A model generated the notes under the pieces. That model had not been told where the DNA came from, searched no databases, and worked only from the letters and a program-made list of their open reading frames with translations. The position numbers were made by a program, and so were the translations under genes. A stretch of DNA of 64,000 nucleotides from Bog-756 sp963738545 (lineage in GTDB: Bacteria; Actinomycetota; Acidimicrobiia; Acidimicrobiales; RAAP-2). Numbering within the stretch: position 1 is the first letter of the stretch; each line of letters starts with the position of its first letter. The DNA lies in the NCBI GenBank assembly GCA_963738545.1, contig CAVTXA010000007.1:1178001-1242000 (forward strand). The letters are read 5' to 3'. Of this stretch, positions 49,833 through 57,954 are shown piece by piece.

Positions 49833-50918
49833 ATGGCAACTCAGGTCCAAGGCGTCGTAGCACTGGCCAAGGGCGAGCCGGTCTCGCTGGTCACCATCGT
49901 GGTGCCCGACCCCGGCCCGGGCGAGGCGGTGGTCCAGGTGCAGGCCTGTGGCGTGTGCCACACCGACCTCCACTACCGCGAGGGCGGTATCAACGACGAG
50001 TTCCCGTTCCTCCTCGGCCACGAGGCGGCCGGCATCGTGGAATCGGTCGGCGACGACGTCACCTCGGTGGCCCCCGGCGACTTCGTCGTGCTCAACTGGC
50101 GGGCGGTCTGCGGCGAGTGCCGGGCCTGTCGGCGGGGCCGCCCCTGGTACTGCTTCAACACCCACAACGCCGTACAGAAGATGACGCTCGAGGACGGGAC
50201 GCCCCTGTCCCCCGCGCTGGGCATCGGGGCCTTCGCCGAGAAGACGCTGGTGGCGGCGGGACAGTGCACCAAGGTGGACCCGTCGGCCCGGCCCGAGGCC
50301 GTCGGCCTCCTGGGCTGCGGTGTGATGGCCGGACTGGGCTCGGCCCTGCTCACCGGTGAGGTGGGACTGGGCGATTCGGTGGCGGTGTTCGGCTGCGGCG
50401 GCGTGGGCTGCGCGGCCGTGGCCGGTTCCGTCCTGGCCGGCGCCTCCACCGTGATCGCCGTCGACCTCGACCCGGGCAAGCTCGCTCTGGCCACCGAGTT
50501 CGGGGCCACCGATGTCGTGAACGCCTCCACCGAGGATGTCGTCGAGGCGGTCCGGGCCCTCACCGGGGGCTTCGGCGCCGACGTCTGCATCGAGGCCGTG
50601 GGGAACCCCAAGGTGATGGAGCAGGCCTTCTACGCCCGCGACCTGGCCGGCACCCTGGTCCAGGTGGGGGTGCCCACGCCGGACATGCGGATCGACCTGC
50701 CCATGATCGAGTTCTTCGGACGGGGTGGCCGGCTCAAGCCCAGCTGGTACGGGGACTGCCTCCCGTCGCGGGACTTCCCGCTGCTGGTGGACCTCTACTT
50801 GCAGGGGCGCCTCGACCTCGACCGGTTCGTCTCGGAGACCATCGGCCTCGGCGACGTGGAGGAGGCCTTCCACCGGATGGAGCGGGGCGAGGTCCTGCGG
50901 TCGGTCGTCCTTCTCTGA
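49833..50918 (+). CDS. mscR: S-(hydroxymethyl)mycothiol dehydrogenase (mycothiol-dependent formaldehyde dehydrogenase)
   Basis: A 361-residue zinc-dependent medium-chain dehydrogenase that oxidises the formaldehyde-mycothiol adduct to S-formylmycothiol with NAD+. Sequence blocks are those of MscR: VQACGVCHTDLHYREGGIND (catalytic Zn Cys), PFLLGHEAAGIVESVGD (His-Glu), CGECRACRRGRPWYCFNTHN (structural Zn, four Cys) and VFGCGGVGCAAVAG for NAD. FNTHNAVQKMTLEDGTPLSP is especially characteristic. ATG at 33 bases after the neighbouring TAG-like region with GGAG upstream; a GTG three codons earlier is possible. Its stop overlaps the metallo-hydrolase start, and both stand divergent from the Rieske gene. 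Confidence 0.93.
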   Translation: MATQVQGVVALAKGEPVSLVTIVVPDPGPGEAVVQVQACGVCHTDLHYREGGINDEFPFLLGHEAAGIVESVGDDVTSVAPGDFVVLNWRAVCGECRACRRGRPWYCFNTHNAVQKMTLEDGTPLSPALGIGAFAEKTLVAAGQCTKVDPSARPEAVGLLGCGVMAGLGSALLTGEVGLGDSVAVFGCGGVGCAAVAGSVLAGASTVIAVDLDPGKLALATEFGATDVVNASTEDVVEAVRALTGGFGADVCIEAVGNPKVMEQAFYARDLAGTLVQVGVPTPDMRIDLPMIEFFGRGGRLKPSWYGDCLPSRDFPLLVDLYLQGRLDLDRFVSETIGLGDVEEAFHRMERGEVLRSVVLL

Positions 50919-51538
50919 TGATCGAACGGGTCATCACCTCGGGCGTGTTCTCCCTGGACGGTCAGGACTTCGAGGTGGACAACAACATATGGATCGCCGG
51001 CGACGCCTCCGACGTCGTGGTCATCGACGCTGCCCACGACCACCGGCCCATCGTCGAGGCGGTGGGGGGCCGTCGTGTCGTGGCCATCGTGGCGACCCAC
51101 GGCCACAACGATCACATCAACGCCGCCGGGGCGCTGGCCGAGGCGCTGGATGCACCGGTGTGGCTCCACCCCGACGACCGCATGCTGTGGGACGTCGTCT
51201 ACCCCGAGCGGCCGCCCGACGGCTCCCTGGCCGACGGGATGACCGTGACCGCCGGCGGCACGACACTGACCGTGCTCCACACGCCGGGGCACTCACCGGG
51301 GGGCTGCTGCCTCTACGACGAGGAGGGGGACGTGGTGTTCTCCGGCGACACCCTGTTCAACGGGGGCCCGGGGGCCACCGGCCGTAGTTTCTCCGACTTC
51401 CCCACCATCATCGGGTCCATCCGCGAACGGTTGCTCACCCTGCCCGGCTCCACCCGGGTGCTCACCGGCCACGGCGACGAGACCACCATCGCGGCCGAGG
51501 CGCCCCATCTGCCCGAGTGGATCCGCAACCATTCGTGA
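50918..51538 (+). CDS. Metallo-beta-lactamase-fold hydrolase, partner of mscR
   Basis: A 206-residue MBL-fold protein. The zinc motif is ATHGHNDHINAAG (H-x-H-x-D-H at about residues 63-68), with later His in HTPGHSPGGCCLYDE, Asp in FSGDTLFNGGPG and His in LTGHGDET. The same gene order is known after mscR in mycobacteria, where it is thought to cleave S-formylmycothiol to formate and mycothiol. The TGATG overlap with mscR means coupled translation. Its stop overlaps the next start (GTGA). Confidence 0.9.
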   Translation: MIERVITSGVFSLDGQDFEVDNNIWIAGDASDVVVIDAAHDHRPIVEAVGGRRVVAIVATHGHNDHINAAGALAEALDAPVWLHPDDRMLWDVVYPERPPDGSLADGMTVTAGGTTLTVLHTPGHSPGGCCLYDEEGDVVFSGDTLFNGGPGATGRSFSDFPTIIGSIRERLLTLPGSTRVLTGHGDETTIAAEAPHLPEWIRNHS

Positions 51539-54057
51539 GCGCGGCTGACCTGCCGTCGGTAGGGATGGAGGTAACGGGACGCACGCTCCCGGCCATCCCG
51601 GCCCGGGCCCGGGTGGTGATCGTGGGGGGCGGAGTCATCGGCACCAGCATCGCCTACCACCTGACCACCCTGGGCTGGCGGGACGTGGTCCTCGTGGAGC
51701 GCGACCGGCTGACCTCGGGCACCACCTGGCACGCCGCCGGCCTGATCACCTCGGCTGGGATGGTGGACGAGACTGCCCTGTTCATGAGCCGCTACTCACG
51801 GGACCTCTACGAACGGCTCGAGGAGGAGACCGGCCTGTCCACCGGCTTCCGGCCCGTCGGCCACATCTCCGTCGCCACCAACCACCATCGCATGGAGGCC
51901 CTCCGGCGCGAAGCCCTCTTCGTCAACGGCTTCGGTGTCGAGGATCACGAGCTCAGCCCGGCCGAGATCGCCCGGGCCTGGCCCCTGCTCCGAACCGATG
52001 ACCTGATCGGTGGGCTGTACGTGGCCGACGAGGGTCGGGCCGACCCCGTGGGCGTGGCCATGTCGCTGGCCCGGGGGAGCCGGATGGGCGGGGCCACCAT
52101 CGTGGAGGGCGTGTCGGCCACCGGGGTCGTCACCGACCACGACCGGGTCACCGGGGTCGTCACCGACCAGGGCACCATCGAGTGCGAGTACGTGGTCAAC
52201 TGCGCCGGGATGTGGGCCCGGCAGTTCGGGGCCCTGGCCGGCGTGGACGTCCCGTTGCAGGCCGCCGAGCACTACTACCTGATCACCGAGCCCATGGACG
52301 GCGTGCACCGGGACCTACCGGTCATCGAGGACCCCGACGGCTACGGCTACTTCCGCCCGGAGGGTGACGGCCTGCTGGTGGGTCTGTTCGAGCCCGAGGC
52401 GGCGGCCTGGTCGCTCGACGGCGTGCCCGCCGACTCGTCCTTCGTCGAGCTGCCTCCGGACTACGACCGGTTGGCCCCGTTCCTCGAGGTGGCCATGGCC
52501 AGGATCCCGACGCTCGCCGACGTCGGCATCCGCACGTTCTTCTGCGGTCCGGAGTCCTTCACTGCCGACGTCCACCCCCTGCTCGGCCCGGCGCCGGAGC
52601 TGGACAACTACTTCGTGGCCGCCGGACTCAACTCCCTCGGCATCCTGCTGGGCGGGGGCGTGGGCACCGTCATGGCCCACTGGCTGGTCGACGGGGAACC
52701 GCCGGTCGACGTGACGGGCTACGCCATCGACCGCACCGCGCCCCACGAGTCGACCCGGGCCTTCCGGCGCCAGCGCACGACCGAGCAGCTCGGCGTTCTG
52801 TTCGGCGACGCCGCCTATCCGTCATGGCGGCCGAGGACCGCCCGCAACATGCGGCGGACCGTGCTGCACGATCGGTTCGTGGCCGAGGGCGCCCACTTCA
52901 ACTCCTCGGCGGGCTGGGAGTACCCCGAGTGGTTCGAGGGGGCCGCGTTCCCCCTCCCCGGCCTCCCGGGCTTCGTCCCCCAGCCGTCCCGGTCCCTCGT
53001 GGCCGACGAGCACCGGACCGTCCGGGAGGGGGTGGGCATCATGGACATGACCCTCATGGCCAAGTTCATGGTGCAGGGGTCCGACGCCGGCAGCGTCCTC
53101 TCCCGCCTGTCGGCCAACCACGTGGCCCGCCAGACCGGCCGGGTGACCTACACCCAGTGGCTCACCCCGCGGGGAGGCATCGCCGCCGACCTCACGGTGA
53201 CCCGTCTGACCGAGGACCGGTTCTTGGTGGTGGCCTCCGACATCATCCAGCGCAGGGTGGAGCCGATGATCCGGAGAGCGACCCGGCCCGGGGAGCACTG
53301 CACGGTCACCGACGTGACCTCGGGCACGACGCTCCTCTCGGTGCAGGGCCCGGCGTCACGGGAGCTCATCGGCCGGCTCTCCTCGGCCGACCTCTCCAAT
53401 GCCGCGTTCCCCTACCTCAGCGCCCGCACCATCGACCTCGGCTTCGCCCCGGCACTGGCCCTGCGCATCACGTATCTCGGGGAGCTGGGTTACGAGCTCC
53501 ATCTCCCCACCGAGTACGGACTCGGTGCCTACGACGCCCTCATGGAGGCCGGCGCCGACCTCGGGGTGCGCCCGGTGGGCCTGGCCGCCATGTCCAGCCT
53601 CCGACTGGAGAAGGGCTACCGCGACCTCGGTGTGGACATCGACAACACCGACAATCCGCTGGAGGCCGGACTGGGGTTCGCCGTGGCCTTCGACAAGCCG
53701 GGAGGGTTCATCGGCCGGGAGGCCCTCGTGGCCCTGCGGGACACGGCCCCCTACCGGTCGCTGCTCGTCAGTATCCGCGTGGACGACCCCGAGGTCCTGC
53801 TGTACGGCAACGAGCCGGTGCACGTCGACGGACAGTGGGTGGGCTACGTGCGGGCGGCCGCTTACGGGCCCAGCGTGGGCGCCTCGGTGGGCCTGGCCAT
53901 GGTGGCGTCCGCCGAGGGGGTGACCGACGAGTGGCTGGCCTCGGGCCGCTTCGAGGTGGTCACGCCGCACGGTACCCACGGCATCACTCCCTCGACGTCA
54001 CCGTTCTACGACCCGAAGCGGGTCAGGATCCTGGCCCGGGACGACGACACGCCGTGA
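51535..54057 (+). CDS. Dimethylglycine/sarcosine dehydrogenase-like FAD protein with GcvT domain
   Basis: An 840-residue two-part enzyme. The N-terminal DAO-type FAD domain (about 25-370) has VVIVGGGVIGTSIAYHLTTL and GTTWHAAGLIT, where the His is the residue that binds FAD covalently in dimethylglycine dehydrogenase. A central FAO_M-type segment (about 370-430) and a C-terminal GcvT/folate-binding domain (about 440-835: YTQWLTPRGGIAADLTVTRL, GLEAGLGF-type end) follow. It removes N-methyl groups as formaldehyde or to folate. GTG at 51535 overlaps the metallo-hydrolase stop; ATG 51565 is an alternative. It fits the demethylation theme of the cluster. Confidence 0.9.
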   Translation: MSAADLPSVGMEVTGRTLPAIPARARVVIVGGGVIGTSIAYHLTTLGWRDVVLVERDRLTSGTTWHAAGLITSAGMVDETALFMSRYSRDLYERLEEETGLSTGFRPVGHISVATNHHRMEALRREALFVNGFGVEDHELSPAEIARAWPLLRTDDLIGGLYVADEGRADPVGVAMSLARGSRMGGATIVEGVSATGVVTDHDRVTGVVTDQGTIECEYVVNCAGMWARQFGALAGVDVPLQAAEHYYLITEPMDGVHRDLPVIEDPDGYGYFRPEGDGLLVGLFEPEAAAWSLDGVPADSSFVELPPDYDRLAPFLEVAMARIPTLADVGIRTFFCGPESFTADVHPLLGPAPELDNYFVAAGLNSLGILLGGGVGTVMAHWLVDGEPPVDVTGYAIDRTAPHESTRAFRRQRTTEQLGVLFGDAAYPSWRPRTARNMRRTVLHDRFVAEGAHFNSSAGWEYPEWFEGAAFPLPGLPGFVPQPSRSLVADEHRTVREGVGIMDMTLMAKFMVQGSDAGSVLSRLSANHVARQTGRVTYTQWLTPRGGIAADLTVTRLTEDRFLVVASDIIQRRVEPMIRRATRPGEHCTVTDVTSGTTLLSVQGPASRELIGRLSSADLSNAAFPYLSARTIDLGFAPALALRITYLGELGYELHLPTEYGLGAYDALMEAGADLGVRPVGLAAMSSLRLEKGYRDLGVDIDNTDNPLEAGLGFAVAFDKPGGFIGREALVALRDTAPYRSLLVSIRVDDPEVLLYGNEPVHVDGQWVGYVRAAAYGPSVGASVGLAMVASAEGVTDEWLASGRFEVVTPHGTHGITPSTSPFYDPKRVRILARDDDTP

Positions 54058-54093
54058 CCGCCGGTGATCGGGCCTCGGCGACGCCGTCGCCAC

Positions 54094-54945
54094 TCACCTG
54101 AAGCGGAAGGAACCCTGGTCGATCACGATCTCACCCCGCTGGTTCACCGTCCGGAACCTCGCCGTCTCCCCCTCCACCCACATCGGGACGGTCAGTACGT
54201 CACCCGGATATGTGGGCCGGGAGAAGCGGCACCCCATGGCGAGGAACCGGCCTGGGTCGGAGCCGCACAGGGTGTGGAGCAGGGCGCGGCCGGTCACGCC
54301 GTAGGTGCACAGCCCGTGCAGGATGGGTCGGTCGAAGCCGGCCCGCCGGGCGAAGGCAGGATCGGAGTGGAGCGGGTTGCGGTCCCCCGACAGCCGGTAC
54401 AGCAGGGCCTGGTCCGCTCGTGTGGCGTAGGTGACCGTCCGGTCGGGTGGCCGGTCGGGGATCGAGGCGGCGCGCTCGGACGGACCACGCTCGCCACCGA
54501 ACCCGCCCTCCCCCCGGATGAACAGCGCGTTGGTCGTCTGGAACAGCGGCTGGCCCGTCGCCACACTGACCGAGGTGGACTCGGTGACCACCAACGCCCC
54601 CGATCCCTTGTCGTAGATACCGGTGACGGTTCCCGTGGTGCGAACGGAGCCCTCCGGAGGGATGGGCGCGAAGAGCTCGATGCCCTGCTCACCGTGGAGC
54701 AGCATTGCCGGGTCGAATGTCCCGATCGACAATCGGTCGGCGCCACCGGTTCCCAGGATGGCGGCAAAGGTGGGCAGGACCTGTTGGGACACGTCGACGG
54801 AGTTCTCCGTGGTGAACGGGAGCTCATAGTCGGCAGCCAAGGACCCCGCCCCGACGCCGAGGGCGTAGAGCAACGAGTCCTTCGAGGTCCACGAGCGATC
54901 GAGCGGTTCGGACGTGGATCCGACGACGTCGAGATTGAGTGACAT
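54094..54945 (-). CDS. MaoC-family enoyl-CoA hydratase 2-like protein
   Basis: A 283-residue double-hotdog protein. The N-terminal half (MSLNLDVVGSTSEPLDRSWT, then SKDSLLYALGVGAG) and the C-terminal MaoC domain are both present. The active-site block is GDRNPLHSDPAFARRAGFDR followed by PILHGLCTYG, giving the Asp and His of hydratase 2, so the enzyme should hydrate trans-2-enoyl-CoA to the (R)-3-hydroxy product. GGGAGGATT precedes the ATG. Convergent with the dimethylglycine-type gene. It may serve the acyl-CoA branch of the same catabolism, but it lacks an operator copy, so this is uncertain. Confidence 0.85.
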   Translation of the reverse strand: MSLNLDVVGSTSEPLDRSWTSKDSLLYALGVGAGSLAADYELPFTTENSVDVSQQVLPTFAAILGTGGADRLSIGTFDPAMLLHGEQGIELFAPIPPEGSVRTTGTVTGIYDKGSGALVVTESTSVSVATGQPLFQTTNALFIRGEGGFGGERGPSERAASIPDRPPDRTVTYATRADQALLYRLSGDRNPLHSDPAFARRAGFDRPILHGLCTYGVTGRALLHTLCGSDPGRFLAMGCRFSRPTYPGDVLTVPMWVEGETARFRTVNQRGEIVIDQGSFRFR

Positions 54946-55156
54946 GGCAATCCTCCCGTGACGGTGCGTCCCGTGCCGCCGGCTCCCCTGTCGGCAGCAT
55001 CGGACAGCCTTGCATGCCGGACCGGACGCGACGAGCATGCGTTCCTCCCCGACAGGCACGACCGGTCGTATCCGCGCCGTTCCGGTGCCGGCACCAGCCA
55101 GCACCCCGGGCCGCTGACCTCCCCGGCCACGACCACCATGGGCCGGTTGAGCGGCG

Positions 55157-55175
55157 CACCGGTCATCGACCGGTG
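55157..55175. terminator. Inverted repeat downstream of DUF5666 gene
   Basis: CACCGGTC-atc-GACCGGTG lies 40 bases past the DUF5666 stop in its direction of transcription, followed by more ACCGGT repeats to 55190. It may end the GT2-GtrA-DUF5666 transcript. No T tract. Confidence 0.4.
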
Positions 55176-55214
55176 ACCGGTAACCGGTGGCGCCCGGCGG
55201 TCGCCGCAAGGCGG

Positions 55215-55838
55215 TCATGCCTTGGGCGGTGACCCCGGCGGTGTGGTTCCGAAGGTGATCACCGTGGCGCGCACGGTTCCGTTGGATCCCCCGCTACCCG
55301 TGACCATGGCTACGTCACCGACCTTCAGTGCCGCACTGGTCGATGCCGCCGACCCGTCCTTGTAGACCGTCGAGGCGGACACCGTGACCGTCACCGCCTT
55401 GTTGGCCATCGTGGTCAGCGTGATCGAGTCGGCCGAGATGGATGTCACCTTGCCCACCGTGCCCCCACCCCGTGCCGGTGATGCTCCCCGCTTCCCTCCC
55501 CGAGGGGGTGTCCCCCGGGCGCCGGATCCCGGCCCGGAACCTCCACCCGCCGGTGCGCCGGCAGGACGGGACCCCGACCCTCCGGGAAGGGTGGCAGCCC
55601 CCGCCGATGAACCCGACGTCGACGACGTGGACGCCTGGATCACGCCGTAGCCGCCCACGGCCAGGATCCCGGCCAGAGCCGCCGCGGCCAGCGTCCAGCG
55701 CATTGGATGACGCCGGAGGGGACTGGTGGAGGTACCCGTCGGTCGATGGCCGCCCGGAGGCGGCACTGACGAAGGGGTTGCGGCGGATTCGCCGCGGTCG
55801 GCGCTCCCGTCTGATGCGGCTGGGGTGATCTCATCCAT
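55215..55838 (-). CDS. DUF5666-domain protein, membrane-anchored
   Basis: A 207-residue protein. A polar N-terminus, a single helix (MRWTLAAAALAGILAVGGYG at about 46-65), a long Ser/Gly/Pro-rich linker (about 70-125), then a small beta domain (VTSISADSITLTTMANKAVT, LKVGDVAMVTGSGG) matching DUF5666, probably outside the cell. Function unknown; such domains are often found on actinobacterial surfaces. AAAGGGAAG precedes the ATG at 55838. It follows GtrA by 17 bases, so it is in one unit with the glycosyl genes. Confidence 0.75.
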   Translation of the reverse strand: MDEITPAASDGSADRGESAATPSSVPPPGGHRPTGTSTSPLRRHPMRWTLAAAALAGILAVGGYGVIQASTSSTSGSSAGAATLPGGSGSRPAGAPAGGGSGPGSGARGTPPRGGKRGASPARGGGTVGKVTSISADSITLTTMANKAVTVTVSASTVYKDGSAASTSAALKVGDVAMVTGSGGSNGTVRATVITFGTTPPGSPPKA

Positions 55839-55855
55839 GGTCTTCCCTTTCGGAG

Positions 55856-56485
55856 TTACATACGGGGGCGAGGTGCCCTCGTCTGCAGCGTGCGACCGGC
55901 AGGTGCGGACAACCTGGGAGTGGTCTGTCGCCCGGCTGAGACTTCGACCAGGTCGACGGGGGCGACCGGGTCCGGCCGGCCGCGAAACAGGTAGCGGTTG
56001 AGGAGTTGGTACTGCACCAGCCATAAGGTCCCGTAGGCGGCCACATTGGCCCCGAGGACTGCCAACGTACGGGCCCACTGGCCCCAGGCCGAGGCGTGGT
56101 CGGCCACGACGCCGACGGCCAACGTCGAGACCACCAGCCCGGCAAAGGACAGCACGCAGAACGGCAGGACCTGCCGGACCAGGGACCGTCGATCCTCGCG
56201 ACGCCAGACCCATCGCCGGTTGAGCTCGAACGAGGGGACCGTGCCCACCGCGGTGGCGAGGACGTTCGACCACGTGGCGGGCGCCCCCACCAGTCCGACG
56301 AGGATGCCCAGGGTCACCAGACTCGTGGTGGTGGAGACCACCGAGACGGCGGTGTAACGCATCAGGCGCATGACCGTGTCCCGTCGTTCGCTCCACCGCA
56401 TCACGACCGTGGTCACCCACCGGACCAGAGGGTGGGGCATGAGGTACGGAGGCGTCAGGGCTGAGTCTCGGGGGTCGTCTCGCAC
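55856..56485 (-). CDS. GtrA-family membrane protein
   Basis: A 209-residue protein with a GtrA core of four helices (RYTAVSVVSTTTSLVTLGIL, ILVGLVGAPATWSNVLATAV-type segment, CVLSFAGLVVSTLAVGVVAD, TLAVLGANVAAYGTLWLVQY) and the conserved FELNRRWVWRR motif between helices two and three. GtrA proteins are implicated in moving lipid-linked sugars across the membrane. The start is uncertain: GTG at 56485 has no ribosome site, and later in-frame ATGs are possible. It lies 12 bases after the GT2-GtrA gene. Confidence 0.82.
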   Translation of the reverse strand: MRDDPRDSALTPPYLMPHPLVRWVTTVVMRWSERRDTVMRLMRYTAVSVVSTTTSLVTLGILVGLVGAPATWSNVLATAVGTVPSFELNRRWVWRREDRRSLVRQVLPFCVLSFAGLVVSTLAVGVVADHASAWGQWARTLAVLGANVAAYGTLWLVQYQLLNRYLFRGRPDPVAPVDLVEVSAGRQTTPRLSAPAGRTLQTRAPRPRM

Positions 56486-56496
56486 GGAGCTGGGGC

Positions 56497-57840
56497 TCAG
56501 CGGTGGGCGAGCATGTCGGCGTCCGTCCTGATCGGTCGGAGATCGACGGCGTCGAGCGGTGGTGGGGACCCGTCTCTGCCCCCGTCCTCACCGAGGAGGC
56601 TGGCGGTGAGGGTCGCCGGGGCATCGGACTCGGAGGCGTCGCTCTCGGTTCGGTGCAGGGAGCGGTCGAGACCGGTGCGGAAGACCAGGCTCCGGCCGAT
56701 GAGGAAGCGTGCGAGGGCCGCCCCGGCCATGCCCAGCGTGGCCGCAGCCAGGCCACTCGCCGTCCCATCCACCCCGATCAGTGCGGTCGCCCACAGGACG
56801 GCGGTCGTGGCCGCCGCCGATGTGCCCACGACCAACGCCGCTCCGGTGGTCCTCGGCCACGGGCCGACGGCGGAGCGAGCGTCGTGGGGGCGTCGGGAGC
56901 GGAGGGCCACGCCTGCCCCGACCCCGAGGGCCACGGCCGAGAGGTTGGCCGGGACGAGCGGCAGGCTCCGAGCCAGCACGATGAACAAGGAGGCGTATAC
57001 CGCCATGCCGGCGCCGCCGAGCCGAGTGGCCCCGAGGAGTTCGGACAGGGACGCAGGGAGCTGGGCGGATCGGATGGAGCGGGCAGCGGTGACGGCGCTC
57101 TGGGGCGCCCGGAACATGCGCCAGACCCCCCGCAGGTCCTTGATGGCCGTGTCGGCGATGTGCACGCTGCTGTGCGGGTCGTCGGCCCAGTCGACCGGCA
57201 CCTCGCTGACGCGCAGCCCGGCCCGCTCGGCCACGACCAGTAGTTCGGTATCGAAGAACCACTCGTTGTCGAGGACCAGGGGGAGCACGACCCGCGCGTC
57301 CTCGGCTCTCATGGCCTTGAATCCGCACTGGGCATCGGTGAATCGGGAACGCAGGGCCACCCGGAGGATCAGGTTGTAGAGCCGGGAGATCAGCTCGCGT
57401 TTCGGACCCCGGAACACCCGGGCCCCGTGGGCCAGACGGCTGCCGATGGCCACATCGCCGTGCCGGGATACCAGCGGCGCGACGAGAGGGAGCAGGGCGT
57501 CGAGTCCGGTCGAGAGGTCGACGTCCATGTACACGACCACGTCGGCCTCGCTGGTGGTCCAGGCCTCCCGTAGCGCCCGGCCTCGACCCTTCTGGTCGAG
57601 GTGCATGGCCCGCACGCCCGGGAGCCTGCGGGCCAGCTTGGACGCGAGCGCCCAGGAGCCGTCGGTGGAGGCATTGTCGACGATGGTGACGACGGTCGGG
57701 AAGGGGAAGCGGTCGTCCAGATAGCGGCGAAGCCTGACGATGCTCGACTCGAGGTCATCACTCTCGTTGTAAATCGGTACGGCGATGTCCACGGTGGCCC
57801 GGCGGACGTCCATGGATCCCTGCGACTCGGATGCGCTCAT
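56497..57840 (-). CDS. Family 2 glycosyltransferase fused to a GtrA-like domain
   Basis: A 447-residue protein. The N-terminal GT-A domain (about 15-240) is DPM1/polyprenyl-phosphate-type: IAVPIYNESDDLESSIVRLR, DNASTDGSW, VVYMDVDLSTGLDALLPLVA (DxD-type) and SRFTDAQCGFKAMRAEDARV. The rest has four helices with a GtrA-like end (FLIGRSLVFRTGLDR). It likely transfers a sugar to a lipid carrier and its fused domain aids flipping. The start is ATG at 57840. The next gene is a second, separate GtrA, so carrier flipping is doubled here. Confidence 0.88.
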   Translation of the reverse strand: MSASESQGSMDVRRATVDIAVPIYNESDDLESSIVRLRRYLDDRFPFPTVVTIVDNASTDGSWALASKLARRLPGVRAMHLDQKGRGRALREAWTTSEADVVVYMDVDLSTGLDALLPLVAPLVSRHGDVAIGSRLAHGARVFRGPKRELISRLYNLILRVALRSRFTDAQCGFKAMRAEDARVVLPLVLDNEWFFDTELLVVAERAGLRVSEVPVDWADDPHSSVHIADTAIKDLRGVWRMFRAPQSAVTAARSIRSAQLPASLSELLGATRLGGAGMAVYASLFIVLARSLPLVPANLSAVALGVGAGVALRSRRPHDARSAVGPWPRTTGAALVVGTSAAATTAVLWATALIGVDGTASGLAAATLGMAGAALARFLIGRSLVFRTGLDRSLHRTESDASESDAPATLTASLLGEDGGRDGSPPPLDAVDLRPIRTDADMLAHR

Positions 57841-57954
57841 GGATGGATGGTGCCCGCCGTGGCCGAGAGCCAGCTGGGAACCGGCTGCCTGATTGTCGTG
57901 AATTGACGTAGCCCCCGTTGATAGCGCCGTCCTCGTGGTCGGTAGCCTGTTCTT

